A stretch of 47,618 nucleotides of DNA from Achromobacter sp. Bel (GTDB lineage Bacteria > Pseudomonadota > Gammaproteobacteria > Burkholderiales > Burkholderiaceae_B). The position numbers were made by a program, and so were the translations under genes. Below, piece after piece: positions 24,708-35,704 of the stretch (the first letter of the stretch is position 1; each line of letters opens with the position of its first letter). Location of the stretch: NCBI RefSeq assembly GCF_012928505.1, contig NZ_JABBJN010000047.1:1-47618 (forward strand). The letters are read 5' to 3'. Under the pieces are notes generated by a model. That model saw only the letters and a list, made by a program, of their open reading frames with translations. It had not been told where the DNA came from and did no database searches.

Positions 24708-25532
24708 TTAGCGTTTCTTGGGAGGTTTCGGTGTGGATTTGGATTTGGCTTCCGACGCGGGCAACGGGGCCAGCGCCAGGGCGAAACCATTGGGATAGCG
24801 CAGGTCGGCCTGCGTGATGGTGCGCCCTTCCAGGCGCCCCGACACGGCGGGCCACGCCTGCACAAAGCGTTGAATACGAGCCGCGAACGGCAGCGCGCCG
24901 GGCAAGCCATGCGGATCCGGCGCATCGGCGCCCGGATCGCGGCCCAGGTCCAGCATCATGCCGTTGGACAGCACGACGCGCCAGGCGTAGCGCGGGCTCA
25001 GTTCCAACTGTTTGACATGCATGTCCAGCGGCGCGAACCAGCGCGCCAATTCGGCGTAGCGCTGCACGACCAGCGGCTCGGTGCCCTCGGGTCCGGAGAA
25101 CTGCGGCAGTACGGTTTCGTCGTCCACCTCGCCCGTGTTCGCCGTGAACGCTTCGCCCCAGGTGTTGATCATCTGGTTCTCGTTCCACAGCGCCAGAGGC
25201 TGCTGTTCCTCGATGCGGACGCGCAGCACATTGGGCCAGATCCGGCGCACGGTGGCATGACGCACCCACGGCACCGATTCGAAGATCTCGCGCGCGTCGT
25301 CCAGGTCCACCGTGAAGAAGTTGCCCTTGAAGCGGCCGGCAATCGCTGCCCGCACCGCCCCCGGCGACACATAGTGCAGCTCGGTGTCCGGCATGGATTC
25401 CAGCTCGATCGCCGACAGCGTGAAGAACGGGCGCTGCGCTACCCACACCACGCCCGCCAGGAGCATGGCGCAAACCGCCAGCACGGCTAGCGTGTTGGCG
25501 ATCAGGTTGGTAGTGCGAGCGTCGTTCCACAC
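24708..25532 (-). CDS. ftsQ: Cell division protein FtsQ
   Basis: Encodes 274 residues: a short cytoplasmic N terminus, one membrane segment (about 12-32, AVLAVCAMLLAGVVWVA), a POTRA domain (FFTLSAIELESMP to WVRHATVRRIWPN) and a beta domain with RIEEQQPLALWNE. FtsQ links early and late division proteins and binds FtsB-FtsL in the periplasm. The C terminus is Lys/Pro-rich (KSKSTPKPPKKR), an extension beyond the conserved domain. It lies 12 nt downstream of ddl and 4 nt upstream of ftsA. Confidence 0.95.
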   Translation of the reverse strand: MWNDARTTNLIANTLAVLAVCAMLLAGVVWVAQRPFFTLSAIELESMPDTELHYVSPGAVRAAIAGRFKGNFFTVDLDDAREIFESVPWVRHATVRRIWPNVLRVRIEEQQPLALWNENQMINTWGEAFTANTGEVDDETVLPQFSGPEGTEPLVVQRYAELARWFAPLDMHVKQLELSPRYAWRVVLSNGMMLDLGRDPGADAPDPHGLPGALPFAARIQRFVQAWPAVSGRLEGRTITQADLRYPNGFALALAPLPASEAKSKSTPKPPKKR

Positions 25533-25544
25533 GGATTATCCAGG

Positions 25545-26495
25545 TCAAGCGTTACGGGAGACGCCGTGCACTTTGCACGAGGCCTCGGACAGAATCGCCA
25601 CGCACAGGTCGGCGTAGCTGATCCCCACGGCCTTCGCGGCCATGGGCACCAAAGAATGGCTGGTCATGCCAGGCGAGGTATTCAATTCAAGCAGCCAAGG
25701 GCGGTTGTCGCGGTCCAGCATGAAGTCGGCGCGGCCCCAGCCTTCGCAACCCAGCGCGCGATAGGCTTTGACGGCGATCGCGGAGACTTCCTCGGCCACT
25801 TCGGGCGGCAAGGTGGCCGGGCAGAAGTACTGCGTGTCGTCCGAGAAATACTTGTGTTCGTAGTCGTAGTTACCGCCGGGCGCCGCGATCTCGATCACGG
25901 GCAGCGCGCGCGCGGCCTTGCCGGAACCCAGCACCGCCACGGTCAGCTCGCGGCCGATAATGAACTGCTCGGCCAACACTTCGCTGTCGAAGCGGGCGGC
26001 TGCGGCATAGGCCTCTTTCATGTCCGAATAGCCCACCACCTTGGTGATGCCGACGGTCGAGCCTTCATGCGGCGGCTTGATGATCAGCGGCAGGCTCAGG
26101 CGATCAGGCACCAGGCGCAGTTCCGTATCGGCATCCAGCACTTCGAAGTCGGGCGTGGGCAGGCCATGCTGCAGCAACACGCGCTTGGTCATGGTCTTGT
26201 CCATGGCCAGCGCCGAGGCCATCGGGCCGCTGCCGGTATAGGGGATGCCCAGCAGTTCCAAGGCGCCCTGGATCGTGCCGTCTTCGCCATAGCGGCCATG
26301 CAGGGCGATGAACACGCGGTCGAACCCTTCCGCGGCCAGCTCTGCCAGGCTGCGTTCGCCCGTATCGAACAGGTGCGCGTCCACGCCGGCGCTTGCCAGC
26401 GCCTGCTGCACACCCTTGCCGGACATCAGCGAGACTTCGCGTTCCGCGGAACGGCCGCCGTACAGGACACCCACTTTGCCGAATTGCGTGCTCAT
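25545..26495 (-). CDS. ddl: D-alanine--D-alanine ligase
   Basis: Encodes 316 residues of an ATP-grasp ligase that joins two D-Ala for the peptidoglycan precursor in the cytoplasm. Seen: [17 protein letters not shown] at the N terminus, [23 protein letters not shown] split around residues 66-88, [17 protein letters not shown] near 138, and the C-terminal metal and substrate residues in [23 protein letters not shown] (landmark [16 protein letters not shown]). Length fits the DdlB type found in dcw clusters. Its start overlaps the murC stop by 4 nt. Confidence 0.96.
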   Translation of the reverse strand: MSTQFGKVGVLYGGRSAEREVSLMSGKGVQQALASAGVDAHLFDTGERSLAELAAEGFDRVFIALHGRYGEDGTIQGALELLGIPYTGSGPMASALAMDKTMTKRVLLQHGLPTPDFEVLDADTELRLVPDRLSLPLIIKPPHEGSTVGITKVVGYSDMKEAYAAAARFDSEVLAEQFIIGRELTVAVLGSGKAARALPVIEIAAPGGNYDYEHKYFSDDTQYFCPATLPPEVAEEVSAIAVKAYRALGCEGWGRADFMLDRDNRPWLLELNTSPGMTSHSLVPMAAKAVGISYADLCVAILSEASCKVHGVSRNA

Positions 26496-27898
26496 GCCAG
26501 TTCTCCCACTTGGGCCGGGACTTTGCTGATCGACCCCGCACCCATCACAATCACCACGTCGCCGTCCCGCACGAAATCCACCACGGCTTGGGGCAGTTCG
26601 GCCACATCTTCGACAAAAACCGGTTCCACCTTGCCGGCGACGCGCAACGCACGCGACAGGGCGCGGCCGTCGGCTGCCACCAGGGGCGGTTCGCCGGCGG
26701 CATAGACCTCGGTCAACAGCACGGCGTCCGCCGTACCCAGCACGCGCACGAAATCTTCAAAGCAATCCCGCGTCCGCGTGTAGCGGTGCGGCTGGAACGC
26801 CAGCACGATGCGGCGGTCGGGCCATGCGCCGCGCGCCGCCGCCAGGGTGGCCGCCATTTCAACCGGGTGATGGCCGTAGTCGTCGATCACCGTGAACGTG
26901 CCACCGCCATGGCTGGCCGGCACGGGGAATTCGCCTGTTTGCGTGAAGCGGCGGCCTACGCCCTTGAACGCGGCCAGCGCATCGCAGATCGCTTCGTCGG
27001 CCACGCCCAGCTCGGTCGCCACGGCGATCGCGGCCAGCGCATTGCGCACGTTGTGCAGACCGGGCAGGTTCAGTTCCACCTGCAACGGCGGCAGCAGTGT
27101 TTCTCGGTGCGTGCGCTGCACGTTGAAGCGCATGCGCGTGCCTTCCGGATGCACTTCATAGGCGCGCACCTGCGCGTCTTCATTCAAACCGTAAGTCGTG
27201 ATGGGACGCGACACGAACGGCATGATCTCGCGCACGTTGGCGTCGTCCGAACACAGCACGGCGCTGCCGTAGAACGGCAGGCGCTGCGTGAACTCGATGA
27301 ATGCGCTTTTCAAGCGCGCCACATCGTGGCCATAGGTGTCCATGTGGTCGGCGTCGATGTTGGTCACGATGGCCATCACCGGCAGCAGGTTCAGGAACGA
27401 CGCGTCGGACTCGTCGGCCTCGACCACGATGTAATCGCCCTGCCCCAGCCGCGCGTTGGCGCCGGCCGAATTCAGGCGGCCGCCGATCACGAAGGTGGGG
27501 TCCAGATCTCCAGCGGCAAGCACGCTGGCCACCAGGCTGGTGGTCGTGGTCTTGCCGTGCGTGCCGGCCACGGCGATGCCGCGCTTCAGGCGCATCAGCT
27601 CGGCCAACATGATGGCACGCGGCACCACCGGGATGCGCGATGCGCGGGCCGCGATCACTTCGGGGTTGTCGCCCGCCACGGCGGTGGACGTGACGATGGC
27701 GCCCGCGCCCGTGACATTGCTGGCCACATGGCCGATCGCGATCTTCACGCCCAGGCCCGCCAGGCGGCGCGTCACGGCGGACTCGTGCAGGTCGGACCCG
27801 CTGATCGTGTAGCCCAGGTTGAGCAGCACTTCGGCAATGCCGCTCATGCCCGAGCCGCCGATGCCTACGAAATGGATATGTTGAATTCTATGTTTCAT
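26492..27898 (-). CDS. murC: UDP-N-acetylmuramate--L-alanine ligase MurC
   Basis: Encodes 468 residues. MurC adds L-Ala to UDP-MurNAc with ATP, the first amino acid of the stem peptide. Seen: [17 protein letters not shown] (nucleotide-sugar binding) at residues 9-25, the ATP loop [13 protein letters not shown] near 115, [14 protein letters not shown] near 178, and a C-terminal domain with [18 protein letters not shown] and FQPHRYTRT. Length is normal. It overlaps both murG (upstream) and ddl (downstream) by 4 nt, so it is probably translationally coupled in both directions. Confidence 0.96.
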   Translation of the reverse strand: MKHRIQHIHFVGIGGSGMSGIAEVLLNLGYTISGSDLHESAVTRRLAGLGVKIAIGHVASNVTGAGAIVTSTAVAGDNPEVIAARASRIPVVPRAIMLAELMRLKRGIAVAGTHGKTTTTSLVASVLAAGDLDPTFVIGGRLNSAGANARLGQGDYIVVEADESDASFLNLLPVMAIVTNIDADHMDTYGHDVARLKSAFIEFTQRLPFYGSAVLCSDDANVREIMPFVSRPITTYGLNEDAQVRAYEVHPEGTRMRFNVQRTHRETLLPPLQVELNLPGLHNVRNALAAIAVATELGVADEAICDALAAFKGVGRRFTQTGEFPVPASHGGGTFTVIDDYGHHPVEMAATLAAARGAWPDRRIVLAFQPHRYTRTRDCFEDFVRVLGTADAVLLTEVYAAGEPPLVAADGRALSRALRVAGKVEPVFVEDVAELPQAVVDFVRDGDVVIVMGAGSISKVPAQVGELA

Positions 27899-28971
27899 GA
27901 TGAACGCCCCGCTGCTTGTTCACAGACGTCGGCGATATGAGCCGCCGCTTCCGGGTGCGCGTGGGCGCGAGCCCGGACGGCGACGGCTTCCAGTTCTTGT
28001 CGGGAACGCTGGGCGAGCCAGTCCGCCAGCCACTCGGGCGTCAAGGCGGTCTGCGGCTGCAGCCAAGCGGCCTCGGCGTCGCTCAGGAAGCGCGCGTTGG
28101 CGGTCTGGTGGTCATCGATGGCATGCGGGAACGGCACGAACAGCGCCGCGACGCCCGCTGCAGCCACTTCGGACACCGTCATGGCGCCTGCGCGGCAGAT
28201 CAGCAGATCCGCATCGCCCATGGCACCCGCCATGTCATCGATGAACGCGCGGCAATCGGCCTGGACGCCCGCCTGGGCGTAGGCCTGCTGCAGCGCGGGC
28301 AAATGTTGTTCGCCGGCCTGGTGGATGACCACCGGGCGGCTGTCCTGCGGCAGGCGCGCCAGCGCCTGCGGAACGGTTGTGTTCAAGGCTTGCGCGCCCA
28401 GGCTGCCGCCCACGACCAGCACGCGCAGCGGGCCGGTGCGGCCGGCATAGCGCACGGCCGGATCCGGCAGCGCGCAAAGGTCCGCGCGCACGGGGTTGCC
28501 CATGGCTTCGCCCTTGGGCAGCACGCCGGGGAACCCGCTCAGCACGCGGCGCGACATCTTGGCCAGGCACTTGTTCGCGGTGCCCGCCACGGCGTTCTGT
28601 TCATGCACGACCAGCGGCGTGCCGCGCAACACGGCAATCACCCCGCCCGGAAAGGCCACGTAGCCGCCCATCCCCAGCACCACGTCCGGCCGCACGTCGG
28701 ACAGCCGCGACCATGCTTGCGCAAAAGCGCGCAACAGCAGGAACGGCAGTTTCAGCAGCGCCGATGCGCCCTTGCCGCGCACGCCCTGGAAACGCAGCGG
28801 CACCAGTTCGATGCCGCGCGGCGGTACCAGCTTGCCTTCCATCTTGTCGGGATTGCCCAGCCACAGCACGCGCCAGCCGCGTTCGCGCAGCACATCGGCC
28901 ACGGCCAGGCCGGGCATGATGTGCCCGCCGGTGCCGCCAGCCATGATCAGGATGGTGCGGGCCGCGGTCAT
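27895..28971 (-). CDS. murG: UDP-GlcNAc:undecaprenyl-PP-MurNAc-pentapeptide transferase MurG
   Basis: Encodes 358 residues of the GT28 glycosyltransferase that makes lipid II from lipid I on the inner face of the cytoplasmic membrane. Seen: the glycine-rich [19 protein letters not shown] near the N terminus, [13 protein letters not shown] near 100, [16 protein letters not shown] near 123, [12 protein letters not shown] near 190, and a donor-binding segment [16 protein letters not shown] near 262. The ATG at 28971 is set by the family N terminus and a 4-nt overlap with the ftsW stop; the open frame continues upstream through ftsW as a shadow. In Bordetella pertussis MurG has been described as a scaffold for the other Mur enzymes. 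Confidence 0.96.
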   Translation of the reverse strand: MTAARTILIMAGGTGGHIMPGLAVADVLRERGWRVLWLGNPDKMEGKLVPPRGIELVPLRFQGVRGKGASALLKLPFLLLRAFAQAWSRLSDVRPDVVLGMGGYVAFPGGVIAVLRGTPLVVHEQNAVAGTANKCLAKMSRRVLSGFPGVLPKGEAMGNPVRADLCALPDPAVRYAGRTGPLRVLVVGGSLGAQALNTTVPQALARLPQDSRPVVIHQAGEQHLPALQQAYAQAGVQADCRAFIDDMAGAMGDADLLICRAGAMTVSEVAAAGVAALFVPFPHAIDDHQTANARFLSDAEAAWLQPQTALTPEWLADWLAQRSRQELEAVAVRARAHAHPEAAAHIADVCEQAAGRSS

Positions 28972-30161
28972 ACCCGTCCCCCACGCATCATGACGCGGTT
29001 TTCCACATCCACCCGGATCAGCATGGCCAGGGCGCACAGGTTCATCACCACGCCCGAACCGCCATAGCTCATCAGCGGCAAGGTCAGGCCCTTGGTGGGC
29101 AGCAGCCCCAGGCACACGCCCATGTTGATGAATGACTGCACGCCGAACCACATGGCCACGCCATGCGCGACCAGGCCCGCGAACGTGCGTTCCATGGCAA
29201 TGGCCTGGCGGCCGATGTCGAAACCGCGATAGACGATGATGGCGAACAGCGTGATCACCAGCATGACGCCGGCAAAACCCAGTTCTTCGCCTACCACCGC
29301 CATCAGGAAGTCGGTGTGCGCTTCGGGCAGGTAATGCAGCTTTTCCACGCTGGCGCCCAGCCCAACGCCCAGCCACTCGCCGCGACCCAGTGCGATCAGC
29401 GAGTGCGACAGCTGATAGGCGCTGCCGTAGGCGTTGTCTTCGTTCCAGGGGTCCAGATAGGCGAACAGGCGCGCGCGGCGCCACGGCGACAGCCAGATCA
29501 GCATCAGGAACGTGCTGACCAGCACGCCCAGCAGGCTGCTGAAATACTTGCCGTTGATGCCGCCCAGGAACAGGATGCCGATGGCGATCGCCACGATCAC
29601 CATGAAGGCGCCCAGGTCCGGCTCCAGCAGCAGCAGCATGCCCACGCCGGCCAGCGCGAAAGCCATCGGCAGGAAGCCGCGGGCGAACGCCTGCATGTGT
29701 TCCTGTTTGCGCACGGTGTAATCGGCCGCGTAGAGCAGCGCGGCCAGCTTCATCAATTCGGACGGCTGGAAGTTCAGCGGGCCCAGCGGAATCCAGCGGT
29801 GGGCGCCATTGACCTCGCGGCCGATGCCGGGGATCAACACCGCGACCAGCAAGATCATCGCCACCACGAACAACGGCACGGCCATGCGTTGCCAGACGCG
29901 GATCGGGATCGCCAGCACCACGGCGCCGGCAAGCAGCCCGGCGCTGACGAACAGGCCGTGGCGGATCACGAAGTAGTAGCGCCCATAGGACGCGTAACGC
30001 GGGCCGTCGGCCAGCGCGATCGACGCCGAATACACCATCAGCAAGCCAAGCAGCAGCAACGTCGACGCCGCGATGACCAGCGGCAGATCGAAGTTGCGCA
30101 TCTTGGTACGGCCGGGCCGTACGGCATTGACGCTGGCGGTGAGGTCGGCGATCAGGCTCAT
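28968..30161 (-). CDS. ftsW: SEDS peptidoglycan glycosyltransferase FtsW
   Basis: Encodes 397 residues with about ten membrane segments. FtsW polymerises lipid II at the septum together with FtsI. Seen: [13 protein letters not shown] after the first membrane segment, the SEDS landmarks [26 protein letters not shown] (key part [16 protein letters not shown]), [11 protein letters not shown], and [14 protein letters not shown] near the C terminus. An N-terminal cytoplasmic tail of about 22 residues precedes the first segment. It overlaps murD upstream and murG downstream by 4 nt each. Confidence 0.96.
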   Translation of the reverse strand: MSLIADLTASVNAVRPGRTKMRNFDLPLVIAASTLLLLGLLMVYSASIALADGPRYASYGRYYFVIRHGLFVSAGLLAGAVVLAIPIRVWQRMAVPLFVVAMILLVAVLIPGIGREVNGAHRWIPLGPLNFQPSELMKLAALLYAADYTVRKQEHMQAFARGFLPMAFALAGVGMLLLLEPDLGAFMVIVAIAIGILFLGGINGKYFSSLLGVLVSTFLMLIWLSPWRRARLFAYLDPWNEDNAYGSAYQLSHSLIALGRGEWLGVGLGASVEKLHYLPEAHTDFLMAVVGEELGFAGVMLVITLFAIIVYRGFDIGRQAIAMERTFAGLVAHGVAMWFGVQSFINMGVCLGLLPTKGLTLPLMSYGGSGVVMNLCALAMLIRVDVENRVMMRGGRV

Positions 30162-31690
30162 GCCACCTCTCCACGGTCGCGGGCCAGGTCATCGACCTCT
30201 TCCACGAACACCTGCCCGCGGTGCGGGTAGTTGCGGAACATGTCCAGGCTTGCGCAGGCGGGCGACAGCAGCACGGCGTCGCCGGGCTGCGCCAGTTCCG
30301 CCGCGCCGCGCACGGCGTCATGCAGCGAACCGACGGTGACGCAGTTGACACCGGTCGAGGCCAGCACGCGGCCGATCTCGGGCCCGTCCACGCCGATCAG
30401 CATCACGGCGCGCGCGTGGCGCGATACCACCGGGATCAACGGCGAGAAGTCCTGGCCCTTGCCCTGGCCACCCGCGATCAGCACCACGGGTTGCCCCAGG
30501 CCTTCCAGCGCGGCGACGGTGGCGCCCACGTTGGTGCCTTTGCTGTCGTTGATGTAGTCGACGCCGCCGATCTGACGCACGAACGCCGCGCGATGCGGTT
30601 CGCCGGCGTATTCGCGCAGCGTGCGCAGCATGGCGCCCCAGCCCAGGTCCAGGCAGCGCGCCAACTGCAACGCGGCCAGCGCATTCAAAGCGTTGTGGAT
30701 GCCGCGGATGCGCAAGGCGTCCACCGGCATCAGCCGGCTCATGCGGCCGTTGGCGCGCACCGGTTCGGGTGCGTCCTTCTTCCTGCGCACGGGCGGCGCG
30801 GGCTCATCGAAATCGACGGGTTCAGCGGCGACCAGCCAGGCCACGCCCTGCCCCAGTTCCAGGCCCATGTCGCCCACCAGTTCCGGCATGTCGCGGCCGA
30901 AGGTGCGCACGTTCAGCGCATTCACGGTCTGCACCATGCGCACGGTCAGCGGATCGTCGCGGTTGACGATGGCGATGCGCGCCATCTTCAGCAGGCGCGC
31001 CTTGGCCGCCGCATACGCGTCCATGCCGCCGTGCCAGTCCAGATGGTCCTGCGTGACGTTCAGCACGACGGCCGCGTCGGCCATCAGCGAACGCGTCGTT
31101 TCCAATTGGAAGCTGGACAACTCCAGCACCCAGACCTGCGGCAACGCGTCGTTGTCCAGCGCGTCGATCAGCGCCGTCAACGCGGCGGGGCTGATATTGC
31201 CGGCCGCCACGACCGACAAGCCACTGGCGTCGATCAGGTCGCGCGTCAGCGCGGTCACGGTGGTCTTGCCGTTGGTGCCCGTCACCGCCAGCAGGCGGGG
31301 ACGGTACTCGCGCGTCTCGGCCAGGTCGGCCAGCGCGCGTGCAAACAATTCGATTTCGCCGACGACTTCGATGCCGCGGGCCTCGGCCTCACGCAGCAGG
31401 TCGGCGGCAGGCGGCAGGGTCGGCGCCAGGCCGGGACTCAGCACGACCTGATCCACGCCATCCAGCAACGCCGTATCGAAGGACACGTCGCAACCCAGGC
31501 GGTATTCCACATCGCTTTGCGCCAGCGCATCGCGCAGCGCCGCCAATCCGCCCGGCTCGGCGCGCGTGTCGGCCACGCGCAAGCGGGCGCCCAGGCGGGC
31601 GCACCAGCGTGCGGCGGCGACACCCGTCTCGCCCAATCCGAGGATCAGGACGAGCGGCGCGTCAGCGCGGGAGGTTTCCATCGTATTCAT
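30158..31690 (-). CDS. murD: UDP-N-acetylmuramoyl-L-alanine--D-glutamate ligase MurD
   Basis: Encodes 510 residues, about 70 more than E. coli MurD (438). MurD adds D-Glu to UDP-MurNAc-Ala. Seen: [15 protein letters not shown] at the N terminus, the ATP loop [13 protein letters not shown] (136-148), [12 protein letters not shown] near 188, [11 protein letters not shown] near 211, and the C-terminal domain [18 protein letters not shown]. The extra length lies partly in a Pro/Lys/Arg-rich insert around residues 288-322 between the central beta-sheet and the [13 protein letters not shown] helix, and in smaller expansions. It overlaps mraY and ftsW by 4 nt each. Confidence 0.96.
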   Translation of the reverse strand: MNTMETSRADAPLVLILGLGETGVAAARWCARLGARLRVADTRAEPGGLAALRDALAQSDVEYRLGCDVSFDTALLDGVDQVVLSPGLAPTLPPAADLLREAEARGIEVVGEIELFARALADLAETREYRPRLLAVTGTNGKTTVTALTRDLIDASGLSVVAAGNISPAALTALIDALDNDALPQVWVLELSSFQLETTRSLMADAAVVLNVTQDHLDWHGGMDAYAAAKARLLKMARIAIVNRDDPLTVRMVQTVNALNVRTFGRDMPELVGDMGLELGQGVAWLVAAEPVDFDEPAPPVRRKKDAPEPVRANGRMSRLMPVDALRIRGIHNALNALAALQLARCLDLGWGAMLRTLREYAGEPHRAAFVRQIGGVDYINDSKGTNVGATVAALEGLGQPVVLIAGGQGKGQDFSPLIPVVSRHARAVMLIGVDGPEIGRVLASTGVNCVTVGSLHDAVRGAAELAQPGDAVLLSPACASLDMFRNYPHRGQVFVEEVDDLARDRGEVA

Positions 31691-32856
31691 CGCAACTTCA
31701 GGGTTGAGAGGCCAATCAGCACCAGCATCATGCTGATGATCCAGAAACGCACGACCACCTGGGTTTCTTTCCAGCCGCCCACTTCAAAGTGATGATGCAA
31801 CGGCGCCATGCGGAAGATGCGTCTACCTGTTCCATAACGTCGCTTCGTGTACTTGAACCAGGTCACCTGGATCATCACCGACAGCGTTTCCACCACGAAC
31901 ACGCCGCCCATGATGAACAGCACGATTTCCTGGCGCACGATGACCGCGATGGTGCCCAGCGCGCCGCCCAGCGCCAGCGCGCCAACGTCGCCCATGAACA
32001 CCTGGGCCGGATACGCGTTGAACCATAAAAATGCCAACCCCGCGCCCCCGATCGCCGCGCACAGCACCATCAATTCAGAGGCGCCGGGGATATACGGAAA
32101 CAACAGGTACTTGGAATAGTCCACGCGACCGACCACGTAGGCGAAGATGCCCAGCGCGCTGCCCACCATCACGGTCGGCATGATCGCCAACCCGTCCAGA
32201 CCGTCAGTGAGGTTCACGGCGTTGCTGGTGCCCACGATCACGGCCCAGGTCAGCGCGACAAAGCCCAGCACGCCCAACGGATAGCTCACCGATTTGAAGA
32301 ACGGCACGATCAAGTCGGCACGCGTCGGCAATGCCATCGTGAAGCCGCTGCCGACCCAGGCCTTGAACAGCGGCCACAGTTCGGTATTGGCGGGCGCCGA
32401 CACCGCGAATGCCAGGTACACCGCGGCGATCATGCCGATGGTGGCCTGCCAGAAGAACTTCTGCCGGGCGGGCATGCCCTCGGGATCGCGATAGACGACC
32501 TTGCGGTAATCGTCGCGCCAGCCGATCCAGCCGAAACCGAACGTCACCAGCAGCACCACCCACACGAAGCGGTTGGTCCAATCCGCCCACAGCAAGGTGC
32601 TGATGGCGATCGAAATCAGGATCAGCACGCCGCCCATTGTGGGGGTGCCGGTCTTGACCAGATGCGTCTCCGGACCGTACGAACGCACGGCCTGGCCAAT
32701 CTTCATCTCGGTCAACTTGCGGATCACACGCGGACCGGCGACGAGACCGATCAGCAACGCCGTCGCGCACGCCAGCACGGCGCGCAACGTGATGTATTCG
32801 AACACGCCCAGCGCGCGCACATCATCGGAAAGCAGGCGGGCGATCTCAAGCAGCAT
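31687..32856 (-). CDS. mraY: Phospho-N-acetylmuramoyl-pentapeptide-transferase MraY
   Basis: Encodes 389 residues with about ten membrane segments. MraY moves phospho-MurNAc-pentapeptide onto undecaprenyl phosphate to form lipid I. Seen: [33 protein letters not shown] with the catalytic Asp pair, [28 protein letters not shown], and [21 protein letters not shown] near the C terminus (landmark [12 protein letters not shown]). AGGGAG lies 6 nt before the ATG at 32856. The start lies inside the end of murE-murF (11-nt overlap), and the stop overlaps murD by 4 nt. Confidence 0.97.
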   Translation of the reverse strand: MLLEIARLLSDDVRALGVFEYITLRAVLACATALLIGLVAGPRVIRKLTEMKIGQAVRSYGPETHLVKTGTPTMGGVLILISIAISTLLWADWTNRFVWVVLLVTFGFGWIGWRDDYRKVVYRDPEGMPARQKFFWQATIGMIAAVYLAFAVSAPANTELWPLFKAWVGSGFTMALPTRADLIVPFFKSVSYPLGVLGFVALTWAVIVGTSNAVNLTDGLDGLAIMPTVMVGSALGIFAYVVGRVDYSKYLLFPYIPGASELMVLCAAIGGAGLAFLWFNAYPAQVFMGDVGALALGGALGTIAVIVRQEIVLFIMGGVFVVETLSVMIQVTWFKYTKRRYGTGRRIFRMAPLHHHFEVGGWKETQVVVRFWIISMMLVLIGLSTLKLR

Positions 32857-35704
32857 GGTGTTCTCCCTGCCCCTTGGCCACCTGTCCGTCATTCAAAGAA
32901 AAAGCCGTCACAACCCGCTCCATGCGCATAAAACGCGATCCCTTTACCAATACGCAGGACGCGCGCAAACCGCGCAAGGCGGCAACCACTTCGTCTACCG
33001 ATGCGCAGGCGTGCGCGCCAGCTCCGAACGCGGCCACGGCCGCCCGGCTGGCTTCACCTAGCGTGATCAACGCGTCAAGCCCTTGCTCGCGCGCGTAAAT
33101 GCCCGCCTCGGCATGCAAGGCGGGACCGTTGTCCCCGATTTCACCCATGTCGCCCAACACCAGGACACGCTTGCCGGCCATGCGGCCCAGCACGTCGATG
33201 GCCACACGAACCGAATCGGGGTTGGCATTGTAGGTGTCATCGATAAGCAACGTTCCGTCACTCATTTGCTTGTGCTGCATGCGGCCCGCGACGGGGACAA
33301 AACCCGCCAAGGCGCGAACGGCGCTGTCCAGCGGCACCCCCGCCGCGATGGCGCTGGCGATCGCGGCCAGCGCATTGCGCAGGTTGTGCAAACCGGGCAC
33401 CGGCAGGGACAGATCTGCCGTTCCCACGGGCGTCACGACGCGGCAGCGCGTGGCGCTCACGTCGGCAAGAATGTTTTCCGCGTACACGTCCAGGCCAGGC
33501 TGCAGGCCAAAACGCAGCACGCGGCGCGGTTCGGCCAGCGCGTCCCAGATCGCGCAATACGGTTCGTCACCCGGGTACACGGCGATGCCGTCATCTGGCA
33601 GGGCCGCGATCGCGGCGCCGTTCTCGTGCGCCACCGCTTCCACGGTGTGCATGAACTCCTGGTGCTCACGCTGCGCGTTCGTCACCAACGTGACCGTCGG
33701 CGCAGCCATGGCGGCCAACTGCGCGATTTCGCCCGGGTGATTCATGCCCAGTTCGAATACGGCCGCGCGGTGCTCGGGACGCAAGCGCAGCAGCGTCAGC
33801 GGCACGCCGATATCGTTGTTCAGGTTGCCTGCGGTGGCCAATCGGCCCGCCTCGCCCCGCCATTCGGCCAGCATGGCCGAAATCATTTCCTTGGTGGTCG
33901 TCTTGCCGTTGCTGCCCGTCACCGCCACGACCGGCAGCGAGAACTGTGAACGCCACGCCGCGCCGATGCGCATCAGCGCCACGCGGGTATCGCCCAACAC
34001 CAGTTGCGGCAGTTTCGCGTCGCCGACGGCATGCGCCACGACCGCCGCGCAAGCGCCGCGGCTTTCGGCCTGATCCAGATAGTTGTGCGCGTCGAAGTTC
34101 TCGCCAACCAGCGCCACGAACAATTCGCCCGCGCCGATGCGGCGGGTGTCGGTGGACACACCCTTGACCTGCGGCAGCAGCAACGCCAGGCGCGCCCATT
34201 CGCGATCGTCGAAAGGCAGCTTTTCGCCCCCGATGTCTTGATAGGTTTCGTGCCCCTTGCCGGCCAACAGCACCACGTCTTCGGGCAATGCAGCCCAGAT
34301 CGTCTGCATGATGGCGCGTGCGCGGTCGACCTGGACATCGGCCTGCGCCGCTTCCGGGATGCCGGCCAATATCTGTTCCACGATCGCTTCCGGCGATTCC
34401 GTGCGCGGATTATCGCTGGACACTACCACGTGATCGGCCAGTTCGGCCGCGATGCGGCCCATTTCCGGGCGCTTGCCCGGATCGCGTTCGCCGCCGCAGC
34501 CGAACAGGCAGATCAGGCGGCCGGAGCGGGCAACCGCCACCGCGCGCAAGGCCGTCAGGGCACGCGACAACGCATCCGGCGTGTGCGCGTAATCGACCAC
34601 CACCAGCGGGCCGCGGCCCGCATGGGCCTGGGTCGTGACCGGCACCGTTTCCACGGTTTGCAGCCGGCCGTCCACCGGGTCCGTCGCGGCCAACTCCCGT
34701 GCGATTTGCGCAAAGGGCAAGCCCAGCTTGTACAGCACGCCAGCCACCAGCAACAGGTTCGACACGTTGTGCGCGCCCAGCAGGCGCGTCACAATCTGGG
34801 CTTCGCCATGCGGCGATACCAACGTGAAAATCTGGCCTTGGGATGTGGCCTGGAGATCACGCGCACGCATCGCGGCCGGGATCTCGGGCGCATCGCTCAG
34901 GCTGTAGCCCATCGCCCCCGTACCGGCGGGCAGGCTGGCGATCAGCCGGCGTCCCGCCGCGTCGTCGGCATTGACAATGGCGGCCGTCAGGCCCGGCCAG
35001 CGGAACAGGCGGGCCTTGGCGGCCTCGTAGTGTTCCATCGTGCCGTGGTAATCAAGATGGTCGCGCGTCAGGTTCGTGAACGCGGCCAGCGCGATGCGCA
35101 CGCCGTCAAGGCGGCCCTGTTCGATACCGATCGACGACGCTTCCATGGCCACCGCCTTCGCGCCGGCGTCGCGCATCGCGGCCAGCGTGCGGTGCACGGT
35201 CAGAACGTCTGGCGTCGTCAAGTCGCCGCCCAGCGTACGGCCGTCGGGCAACACGGCGCCCAGGGTGCCGATGGTGCCGCAAGGCTTGTCGTTGCGGCTC
35301 AGCGCATGCGCGATCCACTGCACCGACGAGGTCTTGCCGTTGGTGCCCGTTACCGCCACCACCGCCAGCGCGGCGGACGGACGGCCGTACCAGGTATCGG
35401 CCAACTCGCCCAGCAAGGCGCGCAGGCCGGTCACCGGCAACATCGGCACATCGACGCCGGCGGCCTGGATGGCCTCGCGGGTCGGGGCTTCGAACAACAC
35501 GGCGCTGGCGCCCAACGCCAACGCCTTATCTATATAGAGACGTCCGTCGCTGGACAGGCCCGGGCAGGCGACGAACACGTCGCCCGGCTCGATATCGCGC
35601 GAGTCCAGCTTCAGGTGCGCCGTCAACGAGACGCGCGCATGCAACCACGCCACGGTTTCGGCAACCGTGGCGACAGGGTGGGAGAGGAAGCCTTTGGCGC
35701 TCAT
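32846..35704 (-). CDS. murE-murF: MurE-MurF fusion: two peptidoglycan amino acid ligases in one polypeptide
   Basis: One uninterrupted frame of 952 residues holds two complete Mur ligases. The MurE half (about 1-510) has the ATP loop TGTNGKTS (119-126), [22 protein letters not shown] landmark region, [14 protein letters not shown] near 370 and [10 protein letters not shown], whose DNPR (431-434) marks meso-diaminopimelate specificity. The MurF half (about 513-952) has [16 protein letters not shown], the ATP loop [12 protein letters not shown] (596-607), [25 protein letters not shown] and [10 protein letters not shown]. The MurE tail [13 protein letters not shown] runs almost directly into MurF with hardly any linker. 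The sum of E. coli MurE and MurF (495 and 452) matches. Such fusions are known in Bordetella. It overlaps ftsI by 4 nt and mraY by 11 nt. Confidence 0.97.
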   Translation of the reverse strand: MSAKGFLSHPVATVAETVAWLHARVSLTAHLKLDSRDIEPGDVFVACPGLSSDGRLYIDKALALGASAVLFEAPTREAIQAAGVDVPMLPVTGLRALLGELADTWYGRPSAALAVVAVTGTNGKTSSVQWIAHALSRNDKPCGTIGTLGAVLPDGRTLGGDLTTPDVLTVHRTLAAMRDAGAKAVAMEASSIGIEQGRLDGVRIALAAFTNLTRDHLDYHGTMEHYEAAKARLFRWPGLTAAIVNADDAAGRRLIASLPAGTGAMGYSLSDAPEIPAAMRARDLQATSQGQIFTLVSPHGEAQIVTRLLGAHNVSNLLLVAGVLYKLGLPFAQIARELAATDPVDGRLQTVETVPVTTQAHAGRGPLVVVDYAHTPDALSRALTALRAVAVARSGRLICLFGCGGERDPGKRPEMGRIAAELADHVVVSSDNPRTESPEAIVEQILAGIPEAAQADVQVDRARAIMQTIWAALPEDVVLLAGKGHETYQDIGGEKLPFDDREWARLALLLPQVKGVSTDTRRIGAGELFVALVGENFDAHNYLDQAESRGACAAVVAHAVGDAKLPQLVLGDTRVALMRIGAAWRSQFSLPVVAVTGSNGKTTTKEMISAMLAEWRGEAGRLATAGNLNNDIGVPLTLLRLRPEHRAAVFELGMNHPGEIAQLAAMAAPTVTLVTNAQREHQEFMHTVEAVAHENGAAIAALPDDGIAVYPGDEPYCAIWDALAEPRRVLRFGLQPGLDVYAENILADVSATRCRVVTPVGTADLSLPVPGLHNLRNALAAIASAIAAGVPLDSAVRALAGFVPVAGRMQHKQMSDGTLLIDDTYNANPDSVRVAIDVLGRMAGKRVLVLGDMGEIGDNGPALHAEAGIYAREQGLDALITLGEASRAAVAAFGAGAHACASVDEVVAALRGLRASCVLVKGSRFMRMERVVTAFSLNDGQVAKGQGEHHAA

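Noticed and set aside
28968..30351. Long upstream extension of murG running through ftsW
   Set aside because: The frame is open only because of high GC content; the murG family N terminus and the 4-nt overlap set the start at 28971.
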